This document shows, in pieces, positions 1-7,661 of a DNA stretch of 64,000 nt (positions are counted from its first letter, which is position 1; every line of letters begins with the position of its first letter). The DNA lies in contig NZ_CP092915.1 in assembly GCF_022557175.1 (NCBI RefSeq), positions 558,001 to 622,000 on the forward strand, in the 5' to 3' direction. The position numbers and the translations under genes are program-made. The notes under the pieces were generated by a model. The model was not told the origin of the DNA, did no database searches, and was given only the letters and a program-made list of their open reading frames with translations. This stretch comes from Mycolicibacterium sp. YH-1 (lineage in GTDB: Bacteria; Actinomycetota; Actinomycetes; Mycobacteriales; Mycobacteriaceae).

Positions 1-524
1 GTGACTTCGACGTCGCCGGTCGCCTCGTAGGTGGTGGCGGTCCCGAGTTGGGTCTCCCCGGCGCGGGTGGCCGCGCGCAGATCGCAGTCGGGCTCGCCGC
101 CGAAGCTGGTCTCGTCGGCGACGCCGATCTCGGGGGCCAGGGCCTCACGGGTGCGCGATACGGGTTCGACGAGGAGTCGGTCGCCGGGGAGGTCGGCGAG
201 ACGACGCAGTCCGTCGTCGTCGACCAGGAAGAAGGTCTCGGCGATGACGAGCAGGGTGTCCGGGCGTGCGTCGCGCTCAACGTCGGCCAGCGACCGAGCC
301 TCGATGACATCGACGCCGCGGTCACGCAGCAGGGACACCAGGGCCAGCGCACCGTCCGGCGATGTGGCCGTGGGGTCCATGCGGCCGCCGGGTCGCGGAG
401 CGGTCAGGTACGTGCTGAGCGTCGACACCGCGGCGATGATGACCAGGGCCAGCACCACCCACTTCGTCGTGCGCCAGGGCCCGGTCGCCTTGAGACCGGC
501 AGGCGCGGTGGGGGTCTGCGTCAT
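1..524 (-). CDS. DUF4350 membrane protein, C-terminus cut by window edge (Rv3691-like)
   Basis: The reading frame starts at an ATG at 524 and runs off the left edge after about 174 codons, so the C-terminus is missing. The start overlaps the stop of the upstream gene by four bases (ATGA), which indicates translational coupling. Residues about 20-45 form one hydrophobic segment. The next part, with sequence such as SPDGALALVSLLRDRG and LLVIAETFF, has the alternating beta/alpha pattern of DUF4350. Family knowledge: DUF4350 and DUF4129 proteins usually sit with a MoxR AAA ATPase and a DUF58 protein, a cluster of uncertain role in envelope protein maturation. The moxR gene would lie further left, outside the window. 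Family assignment is good; the biochemical role is unknown. Confidence 0.8.
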   Translation of the reverse strand, partial: MTQTPTAPAGLKATGPWRTTKWVVLALVIIAAVSTLSTYLTAPRPGGRMDPTATSPDGALALVSLLRDRGVDVIEARSLADVERDARPDTLLVIAETFFLVDDDGLRRLADLPGDRLLVEPVSRTREALAPEIGVADETSFGGEPDCDLRAATRAGETQLGTATTYEATGDVEV

Positions 525-1174
525 CGGATCTCGGCCCATCCGTCGGCCGCACCGGGCGTTGCCGGTGCCGTTGCGCCTGCGGCCCTGCGGGAGCGCAGGT
601 GGTCGTCGAGGTCGGCGATGGTGCGGTAGGCGGTCTCGGTGCCGGGGCGTTCGCCGTAGGTGACGTCGTTGAAGGTGACTGCGGCACGGCGTAGTTCGGC
701 CGCCAGGTCCGGCACGGCTGCCGCGGCGTCGCGGGCGAGTTCGGTGGCGGTGCGCCCCGGGACCGGATCGAGTATCGCGGTCTCCTCCAGGTGGCGGGCG
801 ACGGCGCGCAGGCGGTGGCGGATGGCTGCGGCCCAGTCGCCCTGCGCCGCGTACTGCTCAGCGGTGGCGCGATGCTCGGCCGAGGTCAGCTCGTGGGTGT
901 CGAACAGGGCGGCACTGCGGCCCCGGTTGGTGCGCATGGTCCGCATCGCCACCCGCACGGCCACCACGGCGGCGATCACCAGGATGATCAGCAGCACGGT
1001 GATGGTGAACCAGCCGCCGGGGATCGACGCGCCCTCCACCATGATCCTGTAGAGCAGCTCGTCGATCCAGTCGAAGAATCGTTCGGTCAGCGATGCGTTG
1101 GGGTACATCGGTTTCGAGAGTTCGCGCAGGGCGGCGTCATGCGCGGCGTCCCGGTCGATGTCTACGGTCGGCAC
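521..1174 (-). CDS. DUF4129 domain membrane protein (Rv3690-like)
   Basis: A 217-residue protein with a GTG start at 1174, one base after the TGA of the upstream gene. A single transmembrane helix spans roughly residues 54-77. The C-terminal part, with AAIRHRLRAVARHLEE at about 115-130 and later FNDVTYGERP, matches the DUF4129 domain, which resembles the tail of bacterial transglutaminase-like envelope proteins. The stop overlaps the start of the DUF4350 gene by four bases. It is therefore the middle gene of a tightly coupled three-gene operon. No catalytic residues are recognised; a scaffold or assembly role is possible but only inferred. Confidence 0.8.
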   Translation of the reverse strand: MPTVDIDRDAAHDAALRELSKPMYPNASLTERFFDWIDELLYRIMVEGASIPGGWFTITVLLIILVIAAVVAVRVAMRTMRTNRGRSAALFDTHELTSAEHRATAEQYAAQGDWAAAIRHRLRAVARHLEETAILDPVPGRTATELARDAAAAVPDLAAELRRAAVTFNDVTYGERPGTETAYRTIADLDDHLRSRRAAGATAPATPGAADGWAEIR

Positions 1175-1175
1175 G

Positions 1176-2504
1176 TCACCGATGCGGGGTCTGCGAGGTC
1201 AGCCACAGGTAGTCGGTGGAGTCCGGCGATGCACCGGGTGGGACCGTCGCCCCGGTCTGAAGGACGAGGTCGAAGGCCTCCGCGCGGATGCGACGATCGG
1301 CGTAGAGCAGCACGATCACACCCGCGTTGAACGGGGACGTGATGATCTGACCGATCGCCGATCCGATGGACATCAGAATCATCGCGATGACCGCTCCGGT
1401 CGCCGTGGCGGCGCCGACGATCAGCATCTCGCCAGCGATGCTGAAGGGTATTGATACGGCAGCCGCGATGATCCCAGCCACCAGCTGACTGAGCAGCCAG
1501 ATGCCAAGAACGCGCCAGAAGTCGTTCTTGACCAACGCGAACGAGCGCGTGATGGCAGGCATAACGCTGAGTTGTTCGAGCACCACCAAGGTGGGTGCGA
1601 AGACCAGCATCGTGCCCAGGTAGATCAGCCCCGCGATCACTGCCAGAACCACCGGCACACCGACGACGAAGGCAGCCACACCGCCGATGACGACGGCGAC
1701 CATGGCGATGATGCCCGCGGCGACGCTGATGATGACCACGGCGCCGACGATCTCGATCGCGACGATGCCGAACAGCGCGGGCAGGCGTCCTCGGACCCGC
1801 TCCCAGGCCTCCGCGATGGTGATCCTCGCGCCGAAGACCGCGCGGCCCACCACAACGGTGAGCAGGCCGCTCAGCACGATGGACGACACCAACGTGGTGA
1901 AGGCGCTCGCGAGGCCTGACAGCAGCGACCCGACCAGTCCGGCAGTGGTGGGCTCGCCGCCGTTCATGCCGACCGTGTTGTTCAGTTCTCCCATGGCGGC
2001 CAGGGGGCCGATCTGAAGCAGCAGCGCGACGATCTGCGCAACAATCACCACGACCGCTGTCAGACCGAGTGTGGCCTTGGGGTTCATCCGGATGTAGGCG
2101 ACGGCACCGTTGAAGATGTCCGAGACGCTCAGTGGCCGCAGTGGGATGACACCCGGCTTCAGCGCGGGCGGCACCGGTGAATAGCCCTGCGGGCCGTAAC
2201 CCTGCGGGCCGTATCCCTGTGGCGGGTACCCGGGTGGCGGATAGCCCTGCGGGGCGTACCCCGGTGGCGGATAGCCCTGAGGGGCGTACCCCGGTGGCGG
2301 ATAGCCCTGCTGCGCATACCCCGGTGCCGGATAACCCTGCTGCGGATAACCCTGTTGCGGATAGTCGGGCGGTGGATACCCGGGGTAGTTCTGCGGATAC
2401 GGCGCGGCCCCGCTCTGGTCCTGCCCGGGCGGCGGGTACCCGGGAGGCGGGTATCCCGACGGTGGCGGGCCGACCGGACCGAACCCACCGGCGTCGTTGC
2501 TCAT
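1176..2504 (-). CDS. Proline/glycine/tyrosine-repeat polytopic membrane protein (Rv3689-like)
   Basis: A 442-residue protein. The ATG at 2504 is preferred over the ATG at 2513 because a purine-rich ACAGG lies about nine bases upstream. Residues about 15-115 form a low-complexity cytoplasmic tail of GYPPPGYAPQ-type repeats. The rest begins at LSVSDIFNGAVAYIRMNP and has about six membrane segments, as in the glycerophosphodiester phosphodiesterase membrane-domain (YckC/GDPD-like) family; no phosphodiesterase catalytic domain is present. It is the first gene of the operon that continues into the DUF4129 and DUF4350 genes. Function is unknown. The repeat tail resembles those of mycobacterial proteins that form assemblies at the membrane, which is inference only. 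Confidence 0.8.
   Translation of the reverse strand: MSNDAGGFGPVGPPPSGYPPPGYPPPGQDQSGAAPYPQNYPGYPPPDYPQQGYPQQGYPAPGYAQQGYPPPGYAPQGYPPPGYAPQGYPPPGYPPQGYGPQGYGPQGYSPVPPALKPGVIPLRPLSVSDIFNGAVAYIRMNPKATLGLTAVVVIVAQIVALLLQIGPLAAMGELNNTVGMNGGEPTTAGLVGSLLSGLASAFTTLVSSIVLSGLLTVVVGRAVFGARITIAEAWERVRGRLPALFGIVAIEIVGAVVIISVAAGIIAMVAVVIGGVAAFVVGVPVVLAVIAGLIYLGTMLVFAPTLVVLEQLSVMPAITRSFALVKNDFWRVLGIWLLSQLVAGIIAAAVSIPFSIAGEMLIVGAATATGAVIAMILMSIGSAIGQIITSPFNAGVIVLLYADRRIRAEAFDLVLQTGATVPPGASPDSTDYLWLTSQTPHR
2233..2322. repeat. Three tandem 30-bp repeats inside the Pro/Gly/Tyr-rich tail
   Basis: Three consecutive 30-base units beginning GGTGGCGGATAGCCCTG start at 2233, 2263 and 2293, and more decayed copies follow to about 2380. 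They encode the decapeptide repeat GYPPPGYAPQ of the minus-strand membrane protein. Near-identity at DNA level points to recent repeat expansion, so copy number is probably variable between strains. Confidence 0.85.
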
Positions 2505-2604
2505 GCCCACCATCCTGTCGAGAGCGGACCGGATTGACAACGTGCACCGTCGTCGGGCCGATAACGTGTCCTCACGATCGCGGCCGATGAAGGGACGCAC
2601 CCAC

Positions 2605-3534
2605 ATGACCGACACCGGGCCCGCCGACGCGGCGCCGCTCGTCAACCGGGCGATCCGTCGCGACGTCGCGCGGGCGCTGACCGCGCTGACGCAGTGGCCC
2701 CATCCCGATGACGCGCAGCGCCGCGCCATCGCCGAACACCTGGTGTGGATGCTGAAACCGATTGCCCGCGAGGAAACTCCGGCCGCAGCTGCCGCAGCCG
2801 CGGTGATCAGCGCGGCGCGACGGTACGCGGATGACGCCGCACACCGAGAAGAGGTCGCCGACGCGCTCGGCGTGCTGGCCCCGCTGCTGAACGAGTTGCG
2901 CGTCGGGATGCCGACGTCGACCCTGGCGCTACCGTGGCTGGTCGATGACGCGCCCACCGCAGAACGCCACGCGCTGGGCGTGTCGAGGCGCCTCGAGCGT
3001 GCCTACCGGCGCCGGACCTACCGGTGCTGGTATCTGCCAGAACACTGCGGGCTCAAACGCAACCTGAGTGCCCACGTGAGCGTCGACGTGAATGCGCCCA
3101 CGGACGCCGTGTGGCGGGTGATCTCCGACCCGACCCGCACCGCGGAGTGGAGCCACGAGTGCAACGGTGCCCAGTTCCTGGACGGCGCAACCGAATCCGG
3201 GCTCGGCGTGCGTTTCAAGGGCGTCAACCGCTCGGGGCGTACCACGTGGTCGCGGGTGTGCACGATCTTCGCGTTCGAACCGGGCCGGGAGTTCGGCTAC
3301 GTCACCTCCAGTGGCACCGGCGATGCGACGGCGTGGCACTTCCGGGTCTCGCCGACACCGACTGGCGCTCGCCTCGAGCAGGCGTTTCAGACCGTCGCGC
3401 TGCCGGCGTGGATGTCGGCCATGGTGGGTGTCCTGATGCCATCGCACGACGATCGGACGGGCGCGCTGCGCGAGGACATGCGACGTGCCGGCGCATTGGC
3501 CGAGCTTTACCACCGCACCCAGTCCTCGGCGTAG
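2605..3534 (+). CDS. SRPBCC-domain protein with helical N-terminal region
   Basis: A 309-residue protein. The ATG at 2605 has an AAGGGA ribosome-binding site nine bases upstream; the ATG at 2587 has none. Residues 1-110 are alpha-helical and alanine-rich with no recognised domain. From about residue 157 (HVSVDVNAPTDAVWRVISD) to 300 the protein matches the SRPBCC/polyketide-cyclase fold, a helix-grip pocket that binds hydrophobic ligands. The short CWYLPEHCGLKRN linker carries two cysteines. It is transcribed divergently from the membrane operon and is followed ten bases later by the YqeY gene. The ligand is unknown. The SRPBCC assignment is good; the N-terminal region is unassigned. Confidence 0.8.
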   Translation: MTDTGPADAAPLVNRAIRRDVARALTALTQWPHPDDAQRRAIAEHLVWMLKPIAREETPAAAAAAAVISAARRYADDAAHREEVADALGVLAPLLNELRVGMPTSTLALPWLVDDAPTAERHALGVSRRLERAYRRRTYRCWYLPEHCGLKRNLSAHVSVDVNAPTDAVWRVISDPTRTAEWSHECNGAQFLDGATESGLGVRFKGVNRSGRTTWSRVCTIFAFEPGREFGYVTSSGTGDATAWHFRVSPTPTGARLEQAFQTVALPAWMSAMVGVLMPSHDDRTGALREDMRRAGALAELYHRTQSSA

Positions 3535-3544
3535 CCTCTCGGCC

Positions 3545-4009
3545 ATGGCGGAACTCAAGGAACGGCTGCGGGCAGACCTGACGACGGCGATGAAGTCGCG
3601 GGACAAGTTGCGCACCGCGACGCTGCGGATGCTGCTCGCGGCGGTGCAGGCCGAGGAGGTCTCGGGTAAGTCGTCACGCGAACTGTCCGACGACGACGTG
3701 CTGAAGGTGCTCGCCCGTGAGTCGCGCAAGCGTGGCGAGGCCGCGCAGATCTACATCACGAACGGTCGCGGCGAACTGGCGGCCAACGAGCGTGCCGAGG
3801 CCAGCGTGATCGACGAGTACCTGCCGACCCAGCTCAACGACGACGAAGTGGCCAACGTGGTGAACACCGCGATCGCGCAGGTGGCCGAGGAGATCGGGCA
3901 CGGTCCCGGCATGAAGCAGATGGGCCAGGTGATGAAGGCCGCGACGGCCATCGCCGACGGAAGGGTCGACGGGTCGCGTCTGTCGGCAGCCGTGAAGGAC
4001 CGGTTGTAG
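3545..4009 (+). CDS. GatB/YqeY domain protein (Rv3688c-like)
   Basis: A 154-residue protein starting at the ATG at 3545. It has the YqeY signature throughout: an N-terminal LKERLRADLTTAMKSRDK, then LRMLLAAVQ, then the VIDEYLPTQL segment, and ends with the tail-like SRLSAAVKDRL. The YqeY fold is shared with the C-terminal tRNA-binding domain of the GatB subunit of Glu-tRNA(Gln) amidotransferase. Stand-alone members have no proven enzymatic role and are thought to bind tRNA or RNA. The gene follows the SRPBCC gene closely and may be co-transcribed with it. Confidence 0.88.
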   Translation: MAELKERLRADLTTAMKSRDKLRTATLRMLLAAVQAEEVSGKSSRELSDDDVLKVLARESRKRGEAAQIYITNGRGELAANERAEASVIDEYLPTQLNDDEVANVVNTAIAQVAEEIGHGPGMKQMGQVMKAATAIADGRVDGSRLSAAVKDRL

Positions 4010-4046
4010 CCGTTTTCCCGGGCCGCGCCCGGGTATCCGGAAACCC

Positions 4047-5033
4047 ATGACGCGTTTCGGATACACCCTCATGACGGAGCAGAGCGGACCCAAACAACTT
4101 GTCGAGTACGCCGTTTCGGCGGAACGGGCGGGTTTCGACTTCGAGGTCTGCAGTGACCACTTCTCGCCGTGGCTGAGCGCGCAGGGGCATGCGCCCAACG
4201 CATGGACGGTGCTCGGGGCGGTCGCGCACGCGACGGACACCGTCGAACTCCTCACCTACGTGACGTGTCCGACGATGCGCTATCACCCCGCGGTGGTGGC
4301 CCAGCAGGCGGCGACGCTGCAGATTCTGGCCGACGGTCGCTTCACCCTCGGCCTGGGGAGCGGGGAGAACCTGAACGAACACGTGGTCGGTCAGGGCTGG
4401 CCGACCATCGCGCGGCGTCAGGAGATGCTCAGCGAGGCGATCCAGATCATCAGAGAGCTGTTCACCGGCGAGGTGGTCGACTGGAAGGGCGACTACTTTC
4501 AGGTGGACTCGGCCCGGCTGTGGGATCTCCCCGAGGTTCCAGTGGCGATCGCCGCCGCCGTGTCGGGGGACCGATCCGTGGAGGCGTTCGCACCGCTGGC
4601 CGACCACCTGATCGCCGTGCAGCCCGACAAGGACCTGGTGGACGCGTGGAGCCGTGCGCGCAAGGCGACCGGGCTGTCCGGCGAGGTCCGCGCCATCGGG
4701 CAGTTGCCAATCTGCTGGGATCCCGATCGCGATGCCGCTGTGGCGCGTGCTCACGAGCAGTTCCGGTGGTTCGCCGGCGGGTGGGCAGTCAACGCCGACC
4801 TGCCGACCACCGCGGGATTCGCGGGCGCGACCCAGTTCGTCACACCGGAGGACACCGCGTCGAACATCCCATGTGGCCCCGATCTTGAGGCGATCGTCAC
4901 CGCGGTCGACGAGTACCGGCAGGCGGGCTTCACCGATATCGCGCTGGTTCAGGTCGGCGACGACGGGCAGGACCGCTTCCTCGATAGAGCTGCCAAGCCG
5001 CTACTGGCGATGCTGCGCGAGGCGGTCGGCTGA
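4047..5033 (+). CDS. LLM-class F420-dependent oxidoreductase, FGD-like
   Basis: A 328-residue luciferase-like monooxygenase-fold protein. The N-terminus RFGYTLMTEQSGP, the SDHFSPW motif at about residues 37-43 and the LGLGSGENLNEHVVG segment near residues 100-115 are typical of the F420-dependent glucose-6-phosphate dehydrogenase-like branch of the family. Such enzymes use deazaflavin cofactor F420, which is abundant in mycobacteria, for hydride transfer. The true substrate cannot be read from the sequence; it is one of many FGD paralogues expected in such genomes and is not assigned as fgd itself. It ends 67 bases before a hairpin terminator and stands alone. Confidence 0.85.
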   Translation: MTRFGYTLMTEQSGPKQLVEYAVSAERAGFDFEVCSDHFSPWLSAQGHAPNAWTVLGAVAHATDTVELLTYVTCPTMRYHPAVVAQQAATLQILADGRFTLGLGSGENLNEHVVGQGWPTIARRQEMLSEAIQIIRELFTGEVVDWKGDYFQVDSARLWDLPEVPVAIAAAVSGDRSVEAFAPLADHLIAVQPDKDLVDAWSRARKATGLSGEVRAIGQLPICWDPDRDAAVARAHEQFRWFAGGWAVNADLPTTAGFAGATQFVTPEDTASNIPCGPDLEAIVTAVDEYRQAGFTDIALVQVGDDGQDRFLDRAAKPLLAMLREAVG

Positions 5034-5099
5034 GCCACCGTGTCCGCCCGTCAGGCCTGTGGCCGGCGCTGGCGACGTAGGCAGCCATTGCAGCAAGAA

Positions 5100-5127
5100 G
5101 CCCTGACCGGATAAACCGAATCAGGGC
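5100..5127 (-). terminator. Hairpin terminator downstream of tRNA-Pro
   Basis: GCCCTGA and TCAGGGC form a 7-bp stem with a further CGG/CCG pairing inside a short loop. Read on the minus strand it follows the 3' end of tRNA-Pro by about 20 bases and is followed by TTCTT. It also lies 67 bases after the oxidoreductase stop on the plus strand, so it could end both transcripts. Confidence 0.6.
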
Positions 5128-5145
5128 CTCTATCTGCCTACACGA

Positions 5146-5220
<75 letters not shown>

Positions 5221-5405
5221 AGTAAAGCCACGACAGCGTATCGCACGGGGCCCGACGGACGCCAAACGCCTGGTCTGCGCCGCGGTGTCGGATGGTGCCT
5301 GGGCGAGGGGTAACCGTTTGATCAACACGCGGCGTGGGATGAATTCGGCGCACCCCGGCGTTGTCACGATCAGAAATGCGCACCACACGAGGGAGGAGAG
5401 ATTCG

Positions 5406-5597
5406 ATGACCACCTTGGGAGCAGCTCTCTACGGCGGGTTCTTCGGTATCGCTGCGCTGTGGCTTTTCCTGACGTCGGACGCGGTCGGTAGTCGGCGCGG
5501 TCAGACCCAGGTGCCGGAGCGTTCGAACTCGGCCAGCACGGCCTTCGACGCCGAGGTGTCCAGCCCCGCGCTGGTCAGCCATTCGTCACTGAAATAG
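5406..5597 (+). CDS. Small putative membrane protein, 3' end antisense to the PLP enzyme gene
   Basis: A 63-residue open frame with a strong ribosome-binding site GGGAGGAGAG eight to nine bases before the ATG at 5406. The first 25 residues ([23 protein letters not shown]) look like one transmembrane helix, followed by a polar tail. The last 97 bases lie antisense to the 3' end of the convergent PLP-enzyme gene, so the tail sequence is constrained by two frames. It could be a genuine single-pass peptide; the RBS and the hydrophobic N-terminus are the only evidence. No family is recognised. Confidence 0.5.
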   Translation: MTTLGAALYGGFFGIAALWLFLTSDAVGSRRGQTQVPERSNSASTAFDAEVSSPALVSHSSLK

Positions 5598-6607
5598 GTG
5601 TCGGCGTAGCGGTCGCCGCTGTCCGCGAGCAGCGTGATGACCGACCCGCTGCGCTTCTGCGCGATCATCTCGGCCAGCAGGCCGAAGGCGCCCCACACAT
5701 TGGTGCCGGTCGAGGGGCCGACACGCCGTCCCAGGACCGAGCCGACGTGATGTGCGGCGGCGATTGAGGCCGCATCGGGGACCACCATCATGCGATCGAC
5801 CACATCGGGCAGAAACGACGGTTCCACCCGCGGACGACCGATGCCCTCGATGCGCGACGACGCGCCCGTGACGATGTCACGCCTGCCCTGGGCATAGGAC
5901 GGGAAGAACGCCGAGTTCTCCGGGTCCACGACGCACAGCCGGGTGGGGTAGCGGCGATACCTGATGTAGCGCCCGATGGTCGCGCTCGTCCCGCCAGTCC
6001 CCGCTCCCACCACGATCCACTCGGGGCAGGGGTGCTGCTCCTCGCGCATCTGATCGAATATCGACTCGGCGATGTTGTTGTTGCCCCGCCAGTCCGTCGC
6101 GCGCTCGGCGTTGGTGAACTGGTCGAGATAGTGCCCGCCGGTCTCGGCGGCGAGACGTTCGGCCTCCGCGTACACCTGAGACGACTCGGCGACGAAATGG
6201 CAACGGCCACCCTGTGATTCGATCAGCTTGATCTTCGCCGTGCTGGTCGACGACGGCATCACGGCGATGAAAGGCAAGCCGAGCATCGCGGCGAAATATG
6301 CCTCGGAGACGGCCGTCGAGCCCGACGACGCCTCGATGACCGTGGTGTTCTCGCCGATCCATCCGTTGCACAACCCGTACAGGAAGAGCGATCTCGCCAA
6401 CCGATGCTTGAGGCTGCCGGTGATGTGCGTCGTCTCGTCCTTGAGATACAGCTCGACGTCGACACCGTCACACCACGCCGCGGGTAGCGGATACCGCAGC
6501 AGATGTGTGTCGGCACTACGGCGTGCGTCGGCCTCGATCAGGCGTACGGCGTTATCCACCCACTGACGAGGCTGAGTCCGCGCAGCGTCCGTGGCGCCGT
6601 CGCTCAC
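5501..6607 (-). CDS. cds1: PLP-dependent cysteine synthase-family enzyme, L-cysteine desulfhydrase type (Rv3684-like)
   Basis: A 368-residue protein with a GTG start that overlaps the stop of the metallophosphoesterase gene by four bases. It has the fold-type II PLP pattern: the Schiff-base lysine in GSLKHR (about residue 67), the substrate loop SSGST at 95-99 and the phosphate-binding glycine loop GAGTGGT at 201-207. The closest family is the divergent cysteine-synthase branch containing M. tuberculosis Rv3684, reported as the cysteine desulfhydrase Cds1 that releases H2S, pyruvate and ammonia. Synthase activity cannot be excluded from sequence alone. It is the last gene of a coupled pair and faces a small convergent ORF. 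Confidence 0.82.
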   Translation of the reverse strand: MSDGATDAARTQPRQWVDNAVRLIEADARRSADTHLLRYPLPAAWCDGVDVELYLKDETTHITGSLKHRLARSLFLYGLCNGWIGENTTVIEASSGSTAVSEAYFAAMLGLPFIAVMPSSTSTAKIKLIESQGGRCHFVAESSQVYAEAERLAAETGGHYLDQFTNAERATDWRGNNNIAESIFDQMREEQHPCPEWIVVGAGTGGTSATIGRYIRYRRYPTRLCVVDPENSAFFPSYAQGRRDIVTGASSRIEGIGRPRVEPSFLPDVVDRMMVVPDAASIAAAHHVGSVLGRRVGPSTGTNVWGAFGLLAEMIAQKRSGSVITLLADSGDRYADTYFSDEWLTSAGLDTSASKAVLAEFERSGTWV

Positions 6608-7563
6608 CGTGCCGCGACGGTCGACTGCGAGACACCTGCCCTGGTTCCGGCGTGACCGCCACCGGTGGGAGCGGCGACCAGTGTGAGAAGCGTGGCCTCC
6701 GGGCGGCAGCAGAACCGCAGCGGCGCGTACGGCGAGGTGCCGACGCCCGCCGAGACGTGCAGCTGGGTGTTGGTGCCCCACCGGGACGGTCCCTTGGCCC
6801 GTGACGGGTCAAGATCGCAGTTGGTCACCAGGGCGCCCTTGAACGGAAGGCAGAGCTGCCCGCCGTGGGTGTGGCCCGCCATGACCAGCTGGTAGCCGTC
6901 GGCGGCGAACCGGTCCAGCACCCGCGTGTAGGGCGCATGGGTGATGCCGAGCGTCAGGTTGGCCGCCGGGTTGGGGCGACCGGCGACGGTCTCGTAGCGG
7001 TCGCGCTTGAGGTGCGGGTCGTCGACACCGGCGGCCGCGATCACCAGACCGTTGACGTCGATCTCGCGCCGGGTGTGGGTCATGTCCAGCCAGCCGCGCT
7101 CGGTGAACGCCGCCCGCAGGTCCTGCCAGGGCAGCGGCACACCGGTGATGCGCTTGGACTTGTTGAAGATGTAGCTGGCGGGGTTCTTCGGCCGCGGCCC
7201 GAAGTAGTCGTTGCTGCCGAACACGAACAGTCCCGGCACCGACAGCAGATCCCCCATGGCCTGTACGACCGACGGCACGGCCTTCGGGTGCGCGAGATTG
7301 TCACCGGTGTTCACCACCAGGTCTGGGCTCCAGCGCGCCAGGTCGCGCAGCCAACCCTGCTTGCGTTGCTGTCCCGGGCGCATGTGGAAGTCCGACAGGT
7401 GCAGCACGCGCAGCGGCGACGAACCGGGCGTCAGCACCGGCATGGTCACTTCGCGAATCACGAACGCGTTGCGCTCGATGAGCGAACCGTAGGCGATCCC
7501 GGCGACCAGCGAGCCAGCGGCGACCGCCGCGGTGTTCTTCAGAATGGTCGATGGGTCGGGCAT
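6604..7563 (-). CDS. Membrane-anchored calcineurin-like metallophosphoesterase (Rv3683-like)
   Basis: A 319-residue protein from the ATG at 7563. Residues about 11-27 form an N-terminal membrane anchor. The five metal-binding blocks of the YaeI/calcineurin phosphoesterase family are present: LSDFH (D58, H60), NTGDN (85-89), GSND (116-119), GITHAPY and GHTHGGQ near residue 230. Such enzymes bind two divalent metals and cleave phosphomono- or diesters; related YaeI acts on UDP-diacylglucosamine, but the substrate here is unknown. It lies just downstream of ponA2 on the same strand and overlaps the PLP gene (GTGA), suggesting an operon ponA2-phosphoesterase-PLP enzyme. Confidence 0.87.
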   Translation of the reverse strand: MPDPSTILKNTAAVAAGSLVAGIAYGSLIERNAFVIREVTMPVLTPGSSPLRVLHLSDFHMRPGQQRKQGWLRDLARWSPDLVVNTGDNLAHPKAVPSVVQAMGDLLSVPGLFVFGSNDYFGPRPKNPASYIFNKSKRITGVPLPWQDLRAAFTERGWLDMTHTRREIDVNGLVIAAAGVDDPHLKRDRYETVAGRPNPAANLTLGITHAPYTRVLDRFAADGYQLVMAGHTHGGQLCLPFKGALVTNCDLDPSRAKGPSRWGTNTQLHVSAGVGTSPYAPLRFCCRPEATLLTLVAAPTGGGHAGTRAGVSQSTVAAR

Positions 7564-7661
7564 GCTCGCAGCCTACTGCCAGATGGGTGCAGGCCGCCCA
7601 AAGCACAGCGAGCCGTTATCAACCCCACAGTCGATACCCCGCCCGTCGGGCGGGGTATCGA

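Noticed and set aside
2180..2400. Possible CRISPR-like array of short repeats
   Set aside because: Repeats are contiguous without spacers and stay in frame with the membrane protein, encoding its GYPPPGYAPQ tail.
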